Below, piece after piece: positions 1 through 11,070 of a stretch of 64,000 bases of DNA (within the stretch, counting starts at the first letter, position 1; each line of letters begins with the position of its first letter). The DNA is from Pempheris klunzingeri (taxonomy: Eukaryota; Chordata; Actinopteri; Acropomatiformes; Pempheridae). A program made the position numbers and the translations under genes. The stretch is taken from NCBI RefSeq assembly GCF_042242105.1, contig NC_092024.1, positions 8,146,001 to 8,210,000 on the forward strand. The letters run 5' to 3'. Under the pieces are notes generated by a model that ran no database searches, was not told where the DNA came from, and was given only the letters and a program-made list of their open reading frames with translations.

Positions 1-1098
1 GACACAGACTTGGGTTTTTTGATAGATTTGTATAAAAACACTAAAAATCCCAGTGTGGTCTTGTGCTACCTCATGAGCTCGGCCAGGTAATGTCGTTCTC
101 CTCCAGTGCGGCAGGTGGCAGCACATTGACACCAGCTGGTAAACAAGCCACCGGCTCAGAGGCAGCGAGGAAGCACAGTAACAGGCAATGAAAGGTTACT
201 CCATAGGTGAGTGGACTACCGAAGAATTATTGCATGTTGGTAACTTCATATTTAGCCTCAGAGGAAAAACTGGCTGCACTGTCATTGTAGCATAGCGAGC
301 TCGTGGTAGGCTGCACGTCGACTGAAACAATGAGTCCACGAGCCCAGTGAAGCTAGCTAGCCGTGTCTGCTTCAGCTGGTTTTCAACTTTAGCTGGGAAA
401 GTGTCAAGCTCAGTCACACAGAAACACCCTTTACATGAAATAATGTTAAAAAAAGACTGCAAAACAGAAGCTCCTATTTAAATATAAAATGCATTATTCC
501 TTAACTGGTGCAGCGCTTCTCTCCATAAATGTTTGCTGTTGGCTGGTTTCAAGTAGAAACAGAATAAAAGAGCACTTCCGGAAAATCAACAAACTCAATT
601 TAATTTACATGACTATACATCAGATTGTATCTCTCCTGCTATCATTGTTTTATAGAATAAGTAGCTATTAATCTTAAATAATTCTAATGTAGCATCTGCT
701 ATTACACAAGCGAGACAAACTAGCGAGGCTTTTATTTTGACAGCAAATTGGGATTTTGTTGGATAGTGTTGCAGACTATAATCCAAATACTCTTCGCAAA
801 GGTGGTTTAGCAATCAGTGAAAACCAGGTATCACATGGATACATAATGAAATAACACAAGTGGTTGTATAAATAGTGAGATTATAGGATTATAGGAAGTC
901 TACAATACTGAGTTTGACAGTTTATTCTAGACCTAGTAAACAGAGTTGATATACATATAGTCTTCTGATGGCCGTAGCTTAATCAATCATTCTTAGGACT
1001 TTAATTTTGACACTGAATGCATCTTAATTCAGTCTGTTTACTGCTTTCATACTTAGATCAGTAATGCAGCAGTATGCTTCCTAACTATGTTTTCCTAG
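1..1098. other. Region upstream of MTRES1; no coding gene seen
   Basis: No open frame here looks like a recognisable protein. A good splice acceptor (pyrimidine run then AG at 1097-1098) lies just before the MTRES1 start codon, so at least one non-coding 5' exon of MTRES1 probably lies in this stretch or left of the window. Candidate plus-strand donors are AG|GTGAGT at 206/207 (strong consensus) and CAG|GTATCA near 828 (weaker). I cannot decide between them without transcripts. The DNA is AT-rich and shows no clear CpG island. Confidence 0.4.
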
Positions 1099-1118
1099 TG
1101 ACTGGGTGGAGCGCCAAC

Positions 1119-2263
1119 ATGCAAAGTTTGGTGGTGCAGGCACTTGCCATGAGGCAGCTCGGAAGGCTGAACCCCCGCCACCTGTTGGCTGCTGGTTACG
1201 GACTGAGGCAGACCGAATGGTGTCCCAGGGCCATCCACACACGCCAGCTGTGGGGCTGCTCGGCTTTCCCCGCACTTTGCTGCCACAGGCCTGCTTTTCG
1301 CGGCAGAGACACTGTCAGGGGTTGGTCGGTCCATCATCTGAGGTTTAAAAGCAACAAGAAGAAAGGTGCAGCCAGGATGGCACAGGAGGAGGAGGAAGAG
1401 GATGAGGATGAAAAAGACCCTGAGGACAGTGATTATGAAGATGAGGTGGACGAGGACCCGAATTTACCAAAGGATTATAAAGACATGGAGAAATATGTGT
1501 CGTCCTTTCGCTATGATGTCATCATGAAAGGTGGCCTGGACATAGCGCGCAAGTGAGTCACTGCATGTTGGCTGCCCTCACAGACTTGAACGCTATGTTT
1601 TCTTTGCAGCTGGCTAAATGTAGAGAAACAAGGGCTCAGACTTTTTCAAATAGACAGATATCAGCCAGTAAATGCTGTCCACGCTGAGTAGGATGCAGGT
1701 TTTAAACAACATATTTGTTGTTTGCTGTGGTTCAAGTTTCCCATGCTCTCAGTGGCATTTCAGTTTCACAGGAATTACAGATTTGGGGAAATTATGTTGC
1801 ATGAACCTATTCAGATGTAAGCTGTAAACATCAAGGCGTCCAAAACCCTTTCCTGTTACGAACATGTGTCTAGACTAACTGTCCTTTCTCTTATAACAGT
1901 AAAATTGAGGATGCCTTCTATCACAACAAGCTCAGGCTAAATGGACAGAAACTCATCAAGAAAAGTAAAACAGTGAGTGATTTTTGATTGCAGGTTGCAT
2001 ATTCCTGTGCCAAAGTCTCAGTTTTTCCACTTGTGTCTTTTACCTAATTTCTCATTACTCATGTTTTGTTCTGTTTTCAGGTCAGAGTTGGGGACACCTT
2101 GGATATGTTGCTGTCGGAGAACAAAGAAACAAACAAGGTTACTCTGATGAGAGTCATCCTGCGGAAGAGTCTTGGTGAACAAAGTACCACAGAAAAGCAC
2201 AAAGTTGCCATAAGGCGCTGGAAATGTCTAGAGCTTTCCAAGGATGAGGCCTTCAAGCCATGA
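1119..2263 (+). CDS. mtres1: Mitochondrial transcription rescue factor 1 (C6orf203 orthologue), S4 RNA-binding domain
   Basis: Three coding exons, 1119-1552, 1900-1972 and 2081-2263, join through GT-AG introns into 229 codons. The product begins with a basic, hydrophobic, Arg/Cys-containing leader that suits a mitochondrial presequence. An acidic tract rich in Glu/Asp follows (about residues 89-112), then a C-terminal S4-like RNA-binding domain (about 126-215) containing FRYDVIMKGGLDIARNKIED and RVGDTLDMLLSENKE. These match my knowledge of human MTRES1, including the ending with the RRWK motif. The family binds mitochondrial RNA, acts in mitochondrial transcription and translation, and protects transcript levels under stress. 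I chose ATG 1119 over the in-frame ATG at 1074 because 1074 lies upstream of an acceptor AG at 1097-1098 and is probably intronic. The next gene, BEND3, converges on it. Main uncertainty: the 5' non-coding exon. Confidence 0.93.
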
Positions 2264-2600
2264 ACTTGAGTAGGCCAGTACTGACTGTACCACCATTTGC
2301 CAGTGAGGGTGATGACAACCGCAGAGATGAATGCCAAAAACATCACGAGCGGCATTTGAATGGTCTCCATGAAAAGGGATCTAGAATGGATTATAAAGGT
2401 ATAACGTTAAGGTCGACAGTTCGTAGCGGCTGTATACATTAAGCAGCTGGTAGGGAGCATCTGAATATTTACCTTTACCCATTATACTGTGAGACATCCA
2501 CAATAAAGGTGCACTTTGAAGATTTGAAATGGAATAAAATCATGTCCTGATGAGGAACACAGGGCATCTTCTTTCATCAGTTTTCATCTGAATCATTAAA
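2264..2600 (+). other. mtres1: MTRES1 3' untranslated region with polyadenylation signals
   Basis: Downstream of the MTRES1 stop there are AATAAA hexamers at 2502-2507 and 2533-2538, about 240 and 270 bases after the stop codon. Either would give a short 3' UTR ending near 2520-2560, just before the interspersed element that begins near 2596. Confidence 0.6.
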
Positions 2601-3060
2601 GGTCCAATGTTCTGCTTGTTTTCAAGTTCACATTTGTATTTGGAGGTCCCACTAGAACAAGTTTACATGGTTTAATGTTCGAAAAACACATTATTTTTCT
2701 CGTAGCAGACATGGCTGCTGCAGCTGTGTTCAGCTTCTGTCTGAACGCTCCGTTTTAGAGAAACAACAATCTGCTGTTCTCATCTTCGACGTGTTACCAG
2801 GAGCTGGCGTTAGCGAGGAAAAAACAATGGCGGAGAACGAGGTAGATTTAGGAAGTTTTCAGTCAGCCTGCTTAAGGGGTGGAGGAGGTCACATGATCAA
2901 CACGTCCCCTTATGACATCATAAACACCACGATTTCACACACTTACTGAAAGATGGGAGCAGACAGTCTTTTTTGGAGTTTAGAGATCTGTAGTCACACT
3001 GGGGACACATTTATGTTGGAAAGACATTAAAAAGTGCATTTTGAATAAAATGGGACCTTA
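2596..3060. mobile_element. MITE-like non-autonomous DNA element
   Basis: The segment starts with AAAGGTCC-type sequence (about 2598) and ends with GGGACCTT (about 3052-3059), so its ends are imperfect inverted repeats. The interior resembles a teleost dispersed repeat I recognise: a GTTTACATGGTTTAATGTTC stretch, a CTGAACGCTCCGTTTTAGAG stretch, a GACATCATAAACAC stretch and the terminal GAATAAAATGGGACC. It has no coding capacity. It lies between the convergent MTRES1 and BEND3 3' ends. I cannot give a family name with certainty. Confidence 0.55.
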
Positions 3061-3834
3061 CACTTTGAATGTTGGGCTACTCTTCATATCAGCCAATGCT
3101 TGTTGCATACTTTTATTGAGGCCAAAATATAAAACGGTTAGTACTAGTAGAAGCAGTGTTCGTTGCCTTGCACAGAGCTTGTTGGGGAGTGTTCAGGATT
3201 AAGAAAAGGTCAACCTCTCATTGCTCTGGGTGTAAAACTGCAGTCAATGTCCTGCAAGTCCTTTGACTTTGGTGCCATTATGCATGTAACACAGTCCAAC
3301 ATATGCCATATTTATAATTATGATTTTATTAGAAATAGGTTACCATGATCCATTGTCATGTTAAATTTATAATATAAACTTCTATAAGAAGGCTTAACAT
3401 AAGCACATTGTTATTAAAACAGTGGTGGCACAATGCTACATCAGTAACTGCAATGGAAATATATCACATCATTGTGATTGATTTCTATCCATAGAGCAAA
3501 TGTGTGATCTATGCTATTAGCTACTATCATTGTTATTGTTTTTATTAAGGCTACAACATTTATCAACAAAGTATGTTAGATAAGCTATGACAGTTTTGGC
3601 TTATAAATAGAAGCAGTTTTAACTCTTTATCCAATAATAAGACTACATGAACTACAACATCTACTGCTGTAGTCAAAGGGTAAAATATGACTAAGAATAG
3701 TACTGAGGAAACTCAACAGCTTGGCTTCATCCTACAGAGGACAGTTTGTAAAAGTTCAACAATGCGGTTTCAGCTTATATACTGTGCAATTATTTTCATG
3801 ACAAAAAGTGTTGCCTAACTGAAATGTACTGTAA
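3061..3834 (-). other. bend3: Probable BEND3 3' untranslated region
   Basis: AT-rich sequence downstream of the BEND3 stop (minus strand). TTTATT on the plus strand, which is AATAAA for BEND3, occurs at 3541-3546, near 3324 and near 3113. The first would give a 3' UTR of about 300 bases. I see no coding potential here. Confidence 0.45.
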
Positions 3835-6626
3835 TTATGACACAGTGCTCGACCTCTTGGCCTTCTTAAGAATGTCACACTTCTTGCGATTGGGGCGTCG
3901 GCAGCGTTCGTCGATGCTTGGCACGCACTCATAGTGCCACACCTCCTCCATCTTGTCCACAGGATACACTGCCTCCACATAGTGACGGATCAATCTGAGG
4001 CGGACGGGGTCAAGCTGCTTCTTGTTGCAGGCCCCTGAATGGTTGTACTGCAGCCGCAGGTTCTCCTGGGTGAAGAGCTCGGGGAAGAGGCGCACCAACA
4101 GACGGGCAGCAAAGTTTCCAACAGAGAGACTCTGCTGGACAATTTCCCGTACCTCAGTGTCTGACAGCAGGTAGACAGAAGGTACAGGGAAGTCCGGTTT
4201 GGACACAGTCAGTTCGTCCAGGGGGATTTTACAGAAGTCTTTGCTACTTTTCTCAGGGGGTAAAGAGGGAATATCTGGATCCTCCCTCATGCTATCTGGA
4301 TTGAGCTGGTTGAGCTGGCAGAGGAAGTCCTGCTCTGACTCATGACCGTACACTTTGCGTTGCTGCAGGTAGGATCTCCTCTGCTCCGTGTCGCGCCTCC
4401 TGCACCTCTCGTCAAGTTTCCCCACAAATTCCAACATCCACACTCTGTCGTTCCTGGCCCGAGGGTAGACTAACTGCACATAATGACGGATCATGTTAAC
4501 GCGAACAGGGTCGAGCTGTTTCTTACCAAGAGAGCCGCTGCAGTTGTACTGCTTCCGGGCGTTCTCGTGGGTGAAGAGCTCAGGGAACATGAGCACCAGC
4601 AGCCGAGAAGCAAAGTTCCCAATGGACAAGCTACATTCATAGTTGTTCTTCAGCTGCTCCCTGGACAAGAGGTACTCCTGGGGAACAGTAAAGTCAGGTA
4701 GAGGAATCTCCAGATTGTCAAAATCCACGGCTTTAAGCAGCGACTTTTTGGACTTGCGACTGGGCCTTTCACAATCGCCCACCTCTGGAACCTTAATAAT
4801 GGAAACATCCTCAGGAAGGCTGGCCAGGTCATAGACCTCGTCGTTGATATTGTCAGGTTCACTCCCATTGCCATTACTGTGAGGACCCTCGAGTGCATCC
4901 TCCATATGCTGAATGCACACCTGAAGCCAGCTGTCCTCAGGCACATCAGGAAAATTAGCTTCCATATACTTTCTTATAATTTCCATCTTGTCAGAGTCCA
5001 GAATTAGCTGCCCCACACTACTGAAACTGCGGGAGCCTTCTGGCATTTTCCCTTCTTCAAAAACCTCAGGGAAGAGACGGTGCATAAGGAAAATAACAAA
5101 GTCTTCAGGGGAAGAGAACTCATCCAGCTCCTCTGTGACTTGAGTGTTGAAACCAAGGTCTGACGCAGCCAGGCTGCCCTGCTGGTTATCTAAAGAGAGA
5201 TGCTCCTCCTGGCCCTGCTCATTAATGAAATGATAGGTTTGAGGATGCTCAGCCTTTATCCCACCACCTGTGATTGTCTGCTTCCTGAGCAGCCGAGCAC
5301 TCTCCATGTCCCTCTGAGCCCAAAAGCGATTAAACAAGTCATTAATCTGGAGGAGGCATTCTTCCTGCCAGACGCTGTTGGTCTTAACCGAAGGGTAGCA
5401 TACCTCAACATAGTTACGGATCAGCTGCAGATGGAGAGACTCCAGTGTCCTCTTGCTTGCCATGCATTCATGAGAGCACTCCCTGGCTTTGAACAGCTCC
5501 GGGAAGAGGTGCACCAGCAGCCGACACCCAAGCTCCCCAGCGCTGGATGTCTGCTCCATCAGCTGATTCAGTTCCTCACTTGTTAGCAGATACTCGGGAG
5601 GAGGCTGGAACTCCGTCACCATGTCAGCTGGTTTGATCTGCTTCTTTATCCGCATGACCTCAAGAGTCAACAAGTCCACTTTGCTGTGCAGTTGCGTCAT
5701 GCTTGAATTGAGGGTGTTGAGAATGAGAAACATTTTCTCAATGAGAGGATAAAGGCTGGAGTCTGTTGGCGAAGCTTGGCCTGAAGTGTCTGTGGTGGGA
5801 AAGGTCTCTAATGGGCCGTTTTCCTCGGGACTTTGGAGCTTGGATGAGAGGATGCTGCTGAAGTTAAGCTGATTCCCGGCCCCATGAGTGACCTGCTGCT
5901 CCAGACTTGGCGTGTTCCTCTTCTCTGAGATCCTGTGGGAGATACTGAAGAGAGGCTTTCTGTAGGAGACGCTGGATTTCTGCTTCTCTCCAGTTGTGGT
6001 GAGGCAAAGAGGCTCGTGTCTGCTGCTCTCATCCATCAAGTGCCGCCTCATCTAGACAGAATTGATGACAAGAATGATATCCAAATTGTTCATGTTGTAT
6101 ATGCTTTTAGATAAAACAGTCTGAGGTTAGCTTACCTCGCCAGAGACTCTGACTCTCTTGCTGCTGGTGGACTGGTTTGTGTCAGGGCCCATCTCTGCAG
6201 ATGGCCGTTTACCAGCCTCAGTGGCCCCAGGGGATCCTCCTCCGAGTCCCTCAGGTGACTCGCAAATAGCGAAATCTTCCATTTCCTCCTTAACGTCCTG
6301 GACATGCTTGTGTTCTGCAAATAATGAGAGATGTACGTTGTCTTTGTCAAAGCACTTGTTTTCTTGTTCACATTTATAAATATGCATCGACGAGGTGGAG
6401 GACAGAGGTGATATCAAAAAGTATCGCTAGAGATCATCAGGACTTCATGTGATCAGACTTTTTGTTCCCTTTCCACTTCAATATTGACATTTACTGTGTG
6501 TAAGTAAAATATAATAAAATAGAAGTTGATGGGAATTTTGCTGTTGAATAGGCACAGATACAAGTTGCAGAAGTTACCTTTCTCAAGCATCTCTTCATAT
6601 GAAACTCCATGCTCAGAGGAATTCAT
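3835..6626 (-). CDS. bend3: BEN domain-containing protein 3, transcriptional repressor
   Basis: Coding exons read on the minus strand as 6626-6578, 6314-6136 and 6051-3835. Donors and acceptors are consensus and phases match, giving 814 residues; as I recall, human BEND3 is 828. The N-terminus begins MNSSEHGVSYEEMLEKEHKH. A basic KRVRVS patch near residue 70 may help nuclear import, and a heptad-like helix (about 180-216) suggests a coiled coil. Four BEN domains follow at about 226-326, 388-468, 531-626 and 701-794. The third and fourth are near-duplicates, both containing RLLV-x-x-FPELFT and NKKQLDPVR or GKKQLDPVR motifs; the second is the most diverged. Known role of the family: binding DNA and heterochromatin, with repression linked to NuRD and PRC2 recruitment. 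Almost all of the protein is encoded by the single 2.2-kb last exon, whose acceptor directly abuts an internal ATG, so an annotation starting at 6051 would miss 76 residues. It converges with MTRES1. Confidence 0.95.
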
Positions 6627-7199
6627 AGCCTAAAGACAGAAAATTCAAAATTATGCCTGAATACATCACTAACAAGGCAACATACATGATATGACATTGG
6701 ATTTGATTCATTGTTTTCAATGATTGCAAACTGACAATCTTTTGGGATGTGTCTCACAAAGGGCTGTGGGAAGTTACTGATTATTTATAGACCCAACGCT
6801 TCATCAAGAAAAGGATGGGTACATGAAATGACTGTGAGAGTAATTGTCAGTTGCAGCCCAGAGTGACAGACATTTCCAGAGTCAATTCACCCAAGAAGAG
6901 AAACTAAGTTGGATAAATAATCAAAACACAACATACACACTGTAACTTTAAAATCACAGTCTGTGGACAGGTGGAAACTAATGGTGACTACGTTTCACTA
7001 CAGCTGCATTTTAGCTGAACATTAAACTTCAATGCTTTTCATTTTAGTTACCACATTTGCACATGTGGTGGGGGTGGGGGTATGCTGCCGTTATGACAAA
7101 CAGCATGTGATCAGCTGCAGGCAAACACATTAACTAGCCTGCAGCTTTAGCTCAGCAGGTTAAACTGTGATACCAGCTCCTGCCCCCCCCCCCCCCACC

Positions 7200-7236
<37 letters not shown>

Positions 7237-7401
7237 CGCGGCCACAATAGTCGCCTCTAACTCTTTTAGCTGTGCGTGCCACCGTGCACTGAGCTGCCTC
7301 ATAGCTCTCCTCCAGCCTTTATTAACCAGCCACTTCCTCATTCTTCCGCCCATGAACCTTTGAACCAAAACACGGGACAAAACCAGCAGCGGGACTCTTA
7401 C
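6627..7401 (-). other. bend3: BEND3 5' intron
   Basis: An acceptor AG at 6631-6630 precedes the start-codon exon by three leader bases (6629-6627). The intron runs to a probable donor at 7401/7400 of the leader exon. It contains a C-run, (ACCC)n and (AC)n composite at 7183-7236. No protein-coding signal was seen. Confidence 0.6.
7183..7236. repeat. Composite poly(C)/(ACCC)n/(AC)n tract
   Basis: About 14 C residues run directly into three ACCC units and then about 14 AC dinucleotides. The gradual change of unit suggests growth by slippage. It lies inside the BEND3 leader intron, about 170 bases from the proposed donor. Confidence 0.9.
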
Positions 7402-7800
7402 CGCAGCGCAGTCATTTTAACGACCACACGGCTCGTTGTGAGTATCGGCGCACGGCGTCGTTTTAGCACTCTGCCACATTTTGTTTGGGAATTTTTAATG
7501 ACGCGGCAATGTTTGCGTGGACGAGTCCCCCTCCTCCTCTTCCTCCTCCTCCTCCTCTTCCTCCTCTCTTGCTCTGACTCTTGTTAAATTTACGGTAAAC
7601 GTGCGTGACCCGCGCTTTGAGCTCACCTTCACGGGTCCACGCAGTCCTCCGGCGCTGTTAGCGGCGTGTTGGACATGTCTGCGGACTGTTTTGCGGCCAC
7701 TGTTGTTCTGGTTGTTGATGTTTTTTTTTTCTCGCTCGGCTTCTCTGCTTTCTCGCGTGACGTGACGTGACGTGACGGGGCGCGCGCCTGCTGTGTCACT
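7402..7800 (-). promoter_or_regulatory. bend3: BEND3 promoter and 5' leader region (CpG-rich, tandem TGACG sites)
   Basis: This is the most CpG-rich stretch near BEND3, and on the minus strand it holds two good splice donors: GCG|GTAAGAG at 7402/7401 and GAAG|GTGAGC at 7627/7626. Either could end a non-coding first exon that joins the start-codon exon at 6629, so two leader forms are plausible. At 7755-7776 the pentamer GTGAC is repeated in tandem, producing overlapping TGACGTGA sequences that resemble CRE/ATF half-sites, next to a GGGGCGCGCG stretch. No TATA box is evident. The exact transcription start is not known from sequence alone. Confidence 0.6.
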
Positions 7801-8397
7801 TCCGCACAGCTGTGGACAGAGGGGTGAAGAATAAACCAATAAACCCAACCTATGAACCAAGATATTACTACACAGATATGCACCGAGGCTGATTGTTTAT
7901 TGTCAGATTATTGCATATTATTATCAGATATAAGCAAGTCTATTTCTATTACCAATAATCTGATTTTGTTCACTCTCTCATAAATAGAAAATCATAAACC
8001 AGTTTTCAAATATTTGGAAACAATGCCAAATAGTACATTTTGTCAATGCACTATTCTAAAAATAGAAAAGCATTCAAAACTTTGAACACATGTACACAAT
8101 ATGAGATCTGTTGGTGCTCCAACTGCTGAAATTGTTTCGTTCATGTGGTGTCTGTTAATCAATAAAGGCTTTTTATAAAAAAAAGTGTTTAATTACAGCT
8201 GTCATTATGCTGATCCTCACAGGCGTGGCTGGTCTGAGGCAGCCAGCCCCACACGCCCACTCACAGTGCTGGGACTTTTTTAGCTGCTGCATCCTCACTG
8301 TCTATACAAAGGAGTAAACTAAAGAAACATTTTTTTCTCCCAGTGTTCATTTCCCCCCTTTCCTCAAAACATTACACACAACTGTACGCATAACATT

Positions 8398-8845
8398 AGT
8401 GGTGGAAAGTAGTACATGCACTCAAGTAGCCGTATTTTAACACTACAATACTTTACATGTCTATTTGCCTACGTTTAAGTGGGAAATATTGTGATATTGC
8501 ACAGTTCACTCCATTTATCTGACAGCAACAGTTTTCTATTTTGCAGATTAAGCTTTTAAAAGCATATGATAGGCTCATTAAACATGGTGCATTGCCCCAC
8601 GGTGAATCAAACCACCAAACATTATATAAAATAGTTAGAATCAGAGGCACCTTGGCCAGCTACAGCAGCTAAATGTTGTTTTTATGATAATGCAACATTA
8701 ATAATGATCTAATAGAATAACTTACTTACCTAAATAATGGCACTTTTTCTTGTAATAATTTATGTACATTTGCAGTTTTGAGTATTTGTACAGAGGTGTA
8801 TTCCTACTTTTACTTCAGTAGAGGATCTGAATCCTCTCCTACCAG
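8398..8845. mobile_element. hAT-like MITE (TAGTGGTGGAAAG family)
   Basis: The left end TAGTGGTGGAAAGTA and the right end GGATCTGAATCC...TCCTACCAG are degenerate versions of the ends of a very common teleost element (roughly CAGTGGTGGAAAG ... CTTCCACCACTG). Interior landmarks also agree: ACTCAAGTA, CACTCCATTTATCTGACAGC, TTTGCAGATTAAG, TATATAAAATAGTTA and TTGGCCAGCTACA in the expected order. The element is non-coding and old, with many substitutions. Confidence 0.75.
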
Positions 8846-9470
8846 ACAATAAGATGGAGAATTCAGTATTTCTTGTTTTAGCTCCTAAGTACTGATTAGC
8901 TGAGGTATTTTGGCCCTATAGATATATTATTAGCAATATAATTCATTTTGTGTATTTTGCAGCATGCTATGGTGTTATGATAGTAATCACAATTGTAAGC
9001 TACTGTGCTATAGCTCATTATAAGAGGTGCTTTTGTGGTGTATGCTTTTTCCTGAGTGGTAGCTGGTGGTTATTGATGCTGAGTAAAACAGCAAAACAGC
9101 CCTCTGTCTCACACTGTGGTGATTTATGATGGTGTCCTCAGAGAGCCAACAACGTCTGCAGGAGTGGGCCTCGATGCATGGAGCCCTAATCCCAGAATTA
9201 TGAGATATGCTACGGTATAATGGCATAGAAACCCTTTGCAGTTAGTAAGCCATACATTTCTGCCAGTGGTACGTGGAACAGCACACATTAACAGGAGAAT
9301 CAGGTTTTAAACGTATTCAGTAATGACCCATCAATAGTCATTATTGGACATCAGCAGTACTGCAAAAGCAGAACATTAAAAAAACACATTATTACATTAT
9401 TAAATATTAGAATATTTGAATATTAGATTTTAAAACACACCATGTGTATATTTGTTTTCGTCTAAGTTTG

Positions 9471-9745
9471 AGCTGCAATGATTAGTTGATTTATTAATTA
9501 GCAAGCAAAATCTCAAGAAATTCAATAATTCCACATTCTCTAATGCACATTTTTCTCCTTTTCCTGGTTTTACATCATAATAAATTTGATATTTTTGGGT
9601 TTTGGATAACTTGTCGAGCAAACTAAGACATCTGAGGTCACCTTGGGCTCTAAGGGTATTGTGGCGGACATTTTTCACTGTTTTATAGAGCAACGGATTC
9701 ATTGAGAAAATAATCAGCAGATTAATTGATAACAAAAGTAATCCC
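9471..9745. mobile_element. MITE relic of the teleost GCTGCAA...ATTAATCG type
   Basis: The left end AGCTGCAATGATTAGTTGAT and the right end GAAAATAATCAGCAGATTAA face each other as diverged inverted repeats. The interior matches a repeat I know from teleosts, which includes ACATTTTTCACTGTTTTATAG and a CACCTTGGGCTC segment. It is non-coding and degraded. Confidence 0.65.
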
Positions 9746-10130
9746 TAATTTACATTTAGATCTGAAGGTCCCATAATAGCCTCAGTAAAGCCCAGACAGA
9801 AGTAGGTAGGACTGATGCCTCCTGTTTGCAGGCTCACATTATGTGGACAACATTGCCCTCAAGTGGAAAGAGTCTGCAGCAGTATGAGAATGTGCTCCTT
9901 ATACCTGCCTGCTGTACAGTGTGACTGAGCTGAAACCCGGTGGATAACAACTCTCTCCTAAATACACACATTAAAACACTAAGAATAAATCTGAAAAGTA
10001 AAGAGCACTGAATCATGGAGCACTATCAAACCCATCATCAGTAAGTGCAGAAAATGTAGCTCTGCAGAGACATCGCAAAGATCAGGACAATCCTCCAAAG
10101 TTGAAGGAGAACACTTATCAGGGAGGCTAC

Positions 10131-10200
10131 GAAGAGGAAGAGGAAGAGGAAGAGGAAGAGGAAGAGGAAGAGGAAGAGGAAGGGGAAGGGGAAGAGAAGG
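10131..10200. repeat. (GAAGAG)n hexanucleotide polypurine repeat
   Basis: About ten copies of GAAGAG/GGAAGA give a nearly pure purine strand of about 65 bases; the last units drift to GGGGAA. Purine-only mirror-like tracts can adopt triplex DNA. It is intergenic. Confidence 0.9.
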
Positions 10201-10287
10201 AACTACTGGTCGTTGCATGTGAGCACCATCTCCCATATTCTGCACATGTCCTGGCTAAGGTGAGGCTAAGGTGGTGAGATGGAGACC

Positions 10288-10313
10288 CCCCCCTTTTTTT
10301 TTTTTTTTTTTTT
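10288..10313. repeat. Poly(C)-poly(T) homopolymer run
   Basis: Seven or eight C residues are followed directly by about nineteen T residues. The run directly precedes the Tc1-like relic and interrupts sequence that otherwise resembles its 5' part. Confidence 0.85.
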
Positions 10314-10319
10314 ACAAAA

Positions 10320-11070
10320 AGGAACATCCAAGCCTGTCTGAATCATGCCAAAAGATGCATTCAGTCACCCCAAACCATGTGGGAAAATGTGTTCTGGTCT
10401 GATGAGACAGAAGTTGAACCTTTTTGCCTTAATTCTATGTTTGAAAGCCAATACAAGTCATCATCCAAGGAACACCTTACTGGCTGTGAAGCTTGGTGGT
10501 GGTAGCTTAGTGAATAGCTCCAAATGTCACAATATTTAGGCCCAAAACCTGCTGGTCTCTGTCAGAAGGCTGCAGCTGAATTTCACATCCCACCACAACA
10601 ATGATCCAAACTTACAAGGGTAAAAAAAGGGAAAGTGAATATGAGAATCAGAAAAGAATCAGAAAATCAGAAAAGGAAAATGGCCCTTGGAATGGCATCA
10701 GAGCCGAGACCTCAATCCCATCAAAAACAGGCAGAATGACCTAAAGAAAGCTGTGGACAGGAAGGAACTTGGATAATAGGATAAAACTCTAAAATGTAGA
10801 TGTGCAAAGTTAATCCAGATTTGTTGATGTCATGACTGCAAAAGGTGCTTCCACAAAGCATCAATTGGACAGGGTGTGCAGACCTATGATATCAGGGATG
10901 TAGATTTTTTAATGTCCCTAATAATCAACTATTTGTTTTTGTGTGGATATTTTTCTTGTCTTTTGGCAGGTTACATCCAAGATGCAACAATTTTGACATT
11001 TATGTTGCTGCTATTTCAGTCTTAACATTAAAACAGTTTTTTTTAAAGGTGTGTAGACTTCATTTTCAAT
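10320..11070 (+). mobile_element. Degraded Tc1/mariner-like transposon
   Basis: Translated fragments on the plus strand match the central transposase region. A WSDET-type stretch lies in one frame (about 10390-10410), a HHPRNTLLAVKLGGGSL segment at about 10455-10505, equivalent to the usual HHPKNT...VKHGGGS block, sits in another, and a NNDPN piece (about 10595-10615) stands for the DNDPKHT block. Frames change between blocks, and the second catalytic region and the C-terminus cannot be followed. The 3' part has GGTGCTTCCACAAAGCATC and GGTGTGTAGACTTC, typical of teleost Tc1 tails. It is a dead copy; no terminal repeat was recovered on the left. Confidence 0.65.

Noticed and set aside
60-180. 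Short minus-strand open stretch ending NDITWPSS before a stop near 75
   Set aside because: No start codon or splice site supports it and I recognise no gene, although the last exon of a gene outside the window cannot be fully excluded.
1074-1118. Upstream in-frame ATG as the MTRES1 start
   Set aside because: A pyrimidine run and acceptor AG at 1097-1098 separate it from ATG 1119, so it is most likely intronic.
7495-7860. 121-codon minus-strand frame with a poly-Glu stretch upstream of BEND3
   Set aside because: It comes from a CTC/CCT repeat in the CpG-rich leader and does not fit the BEND3 exon structure.
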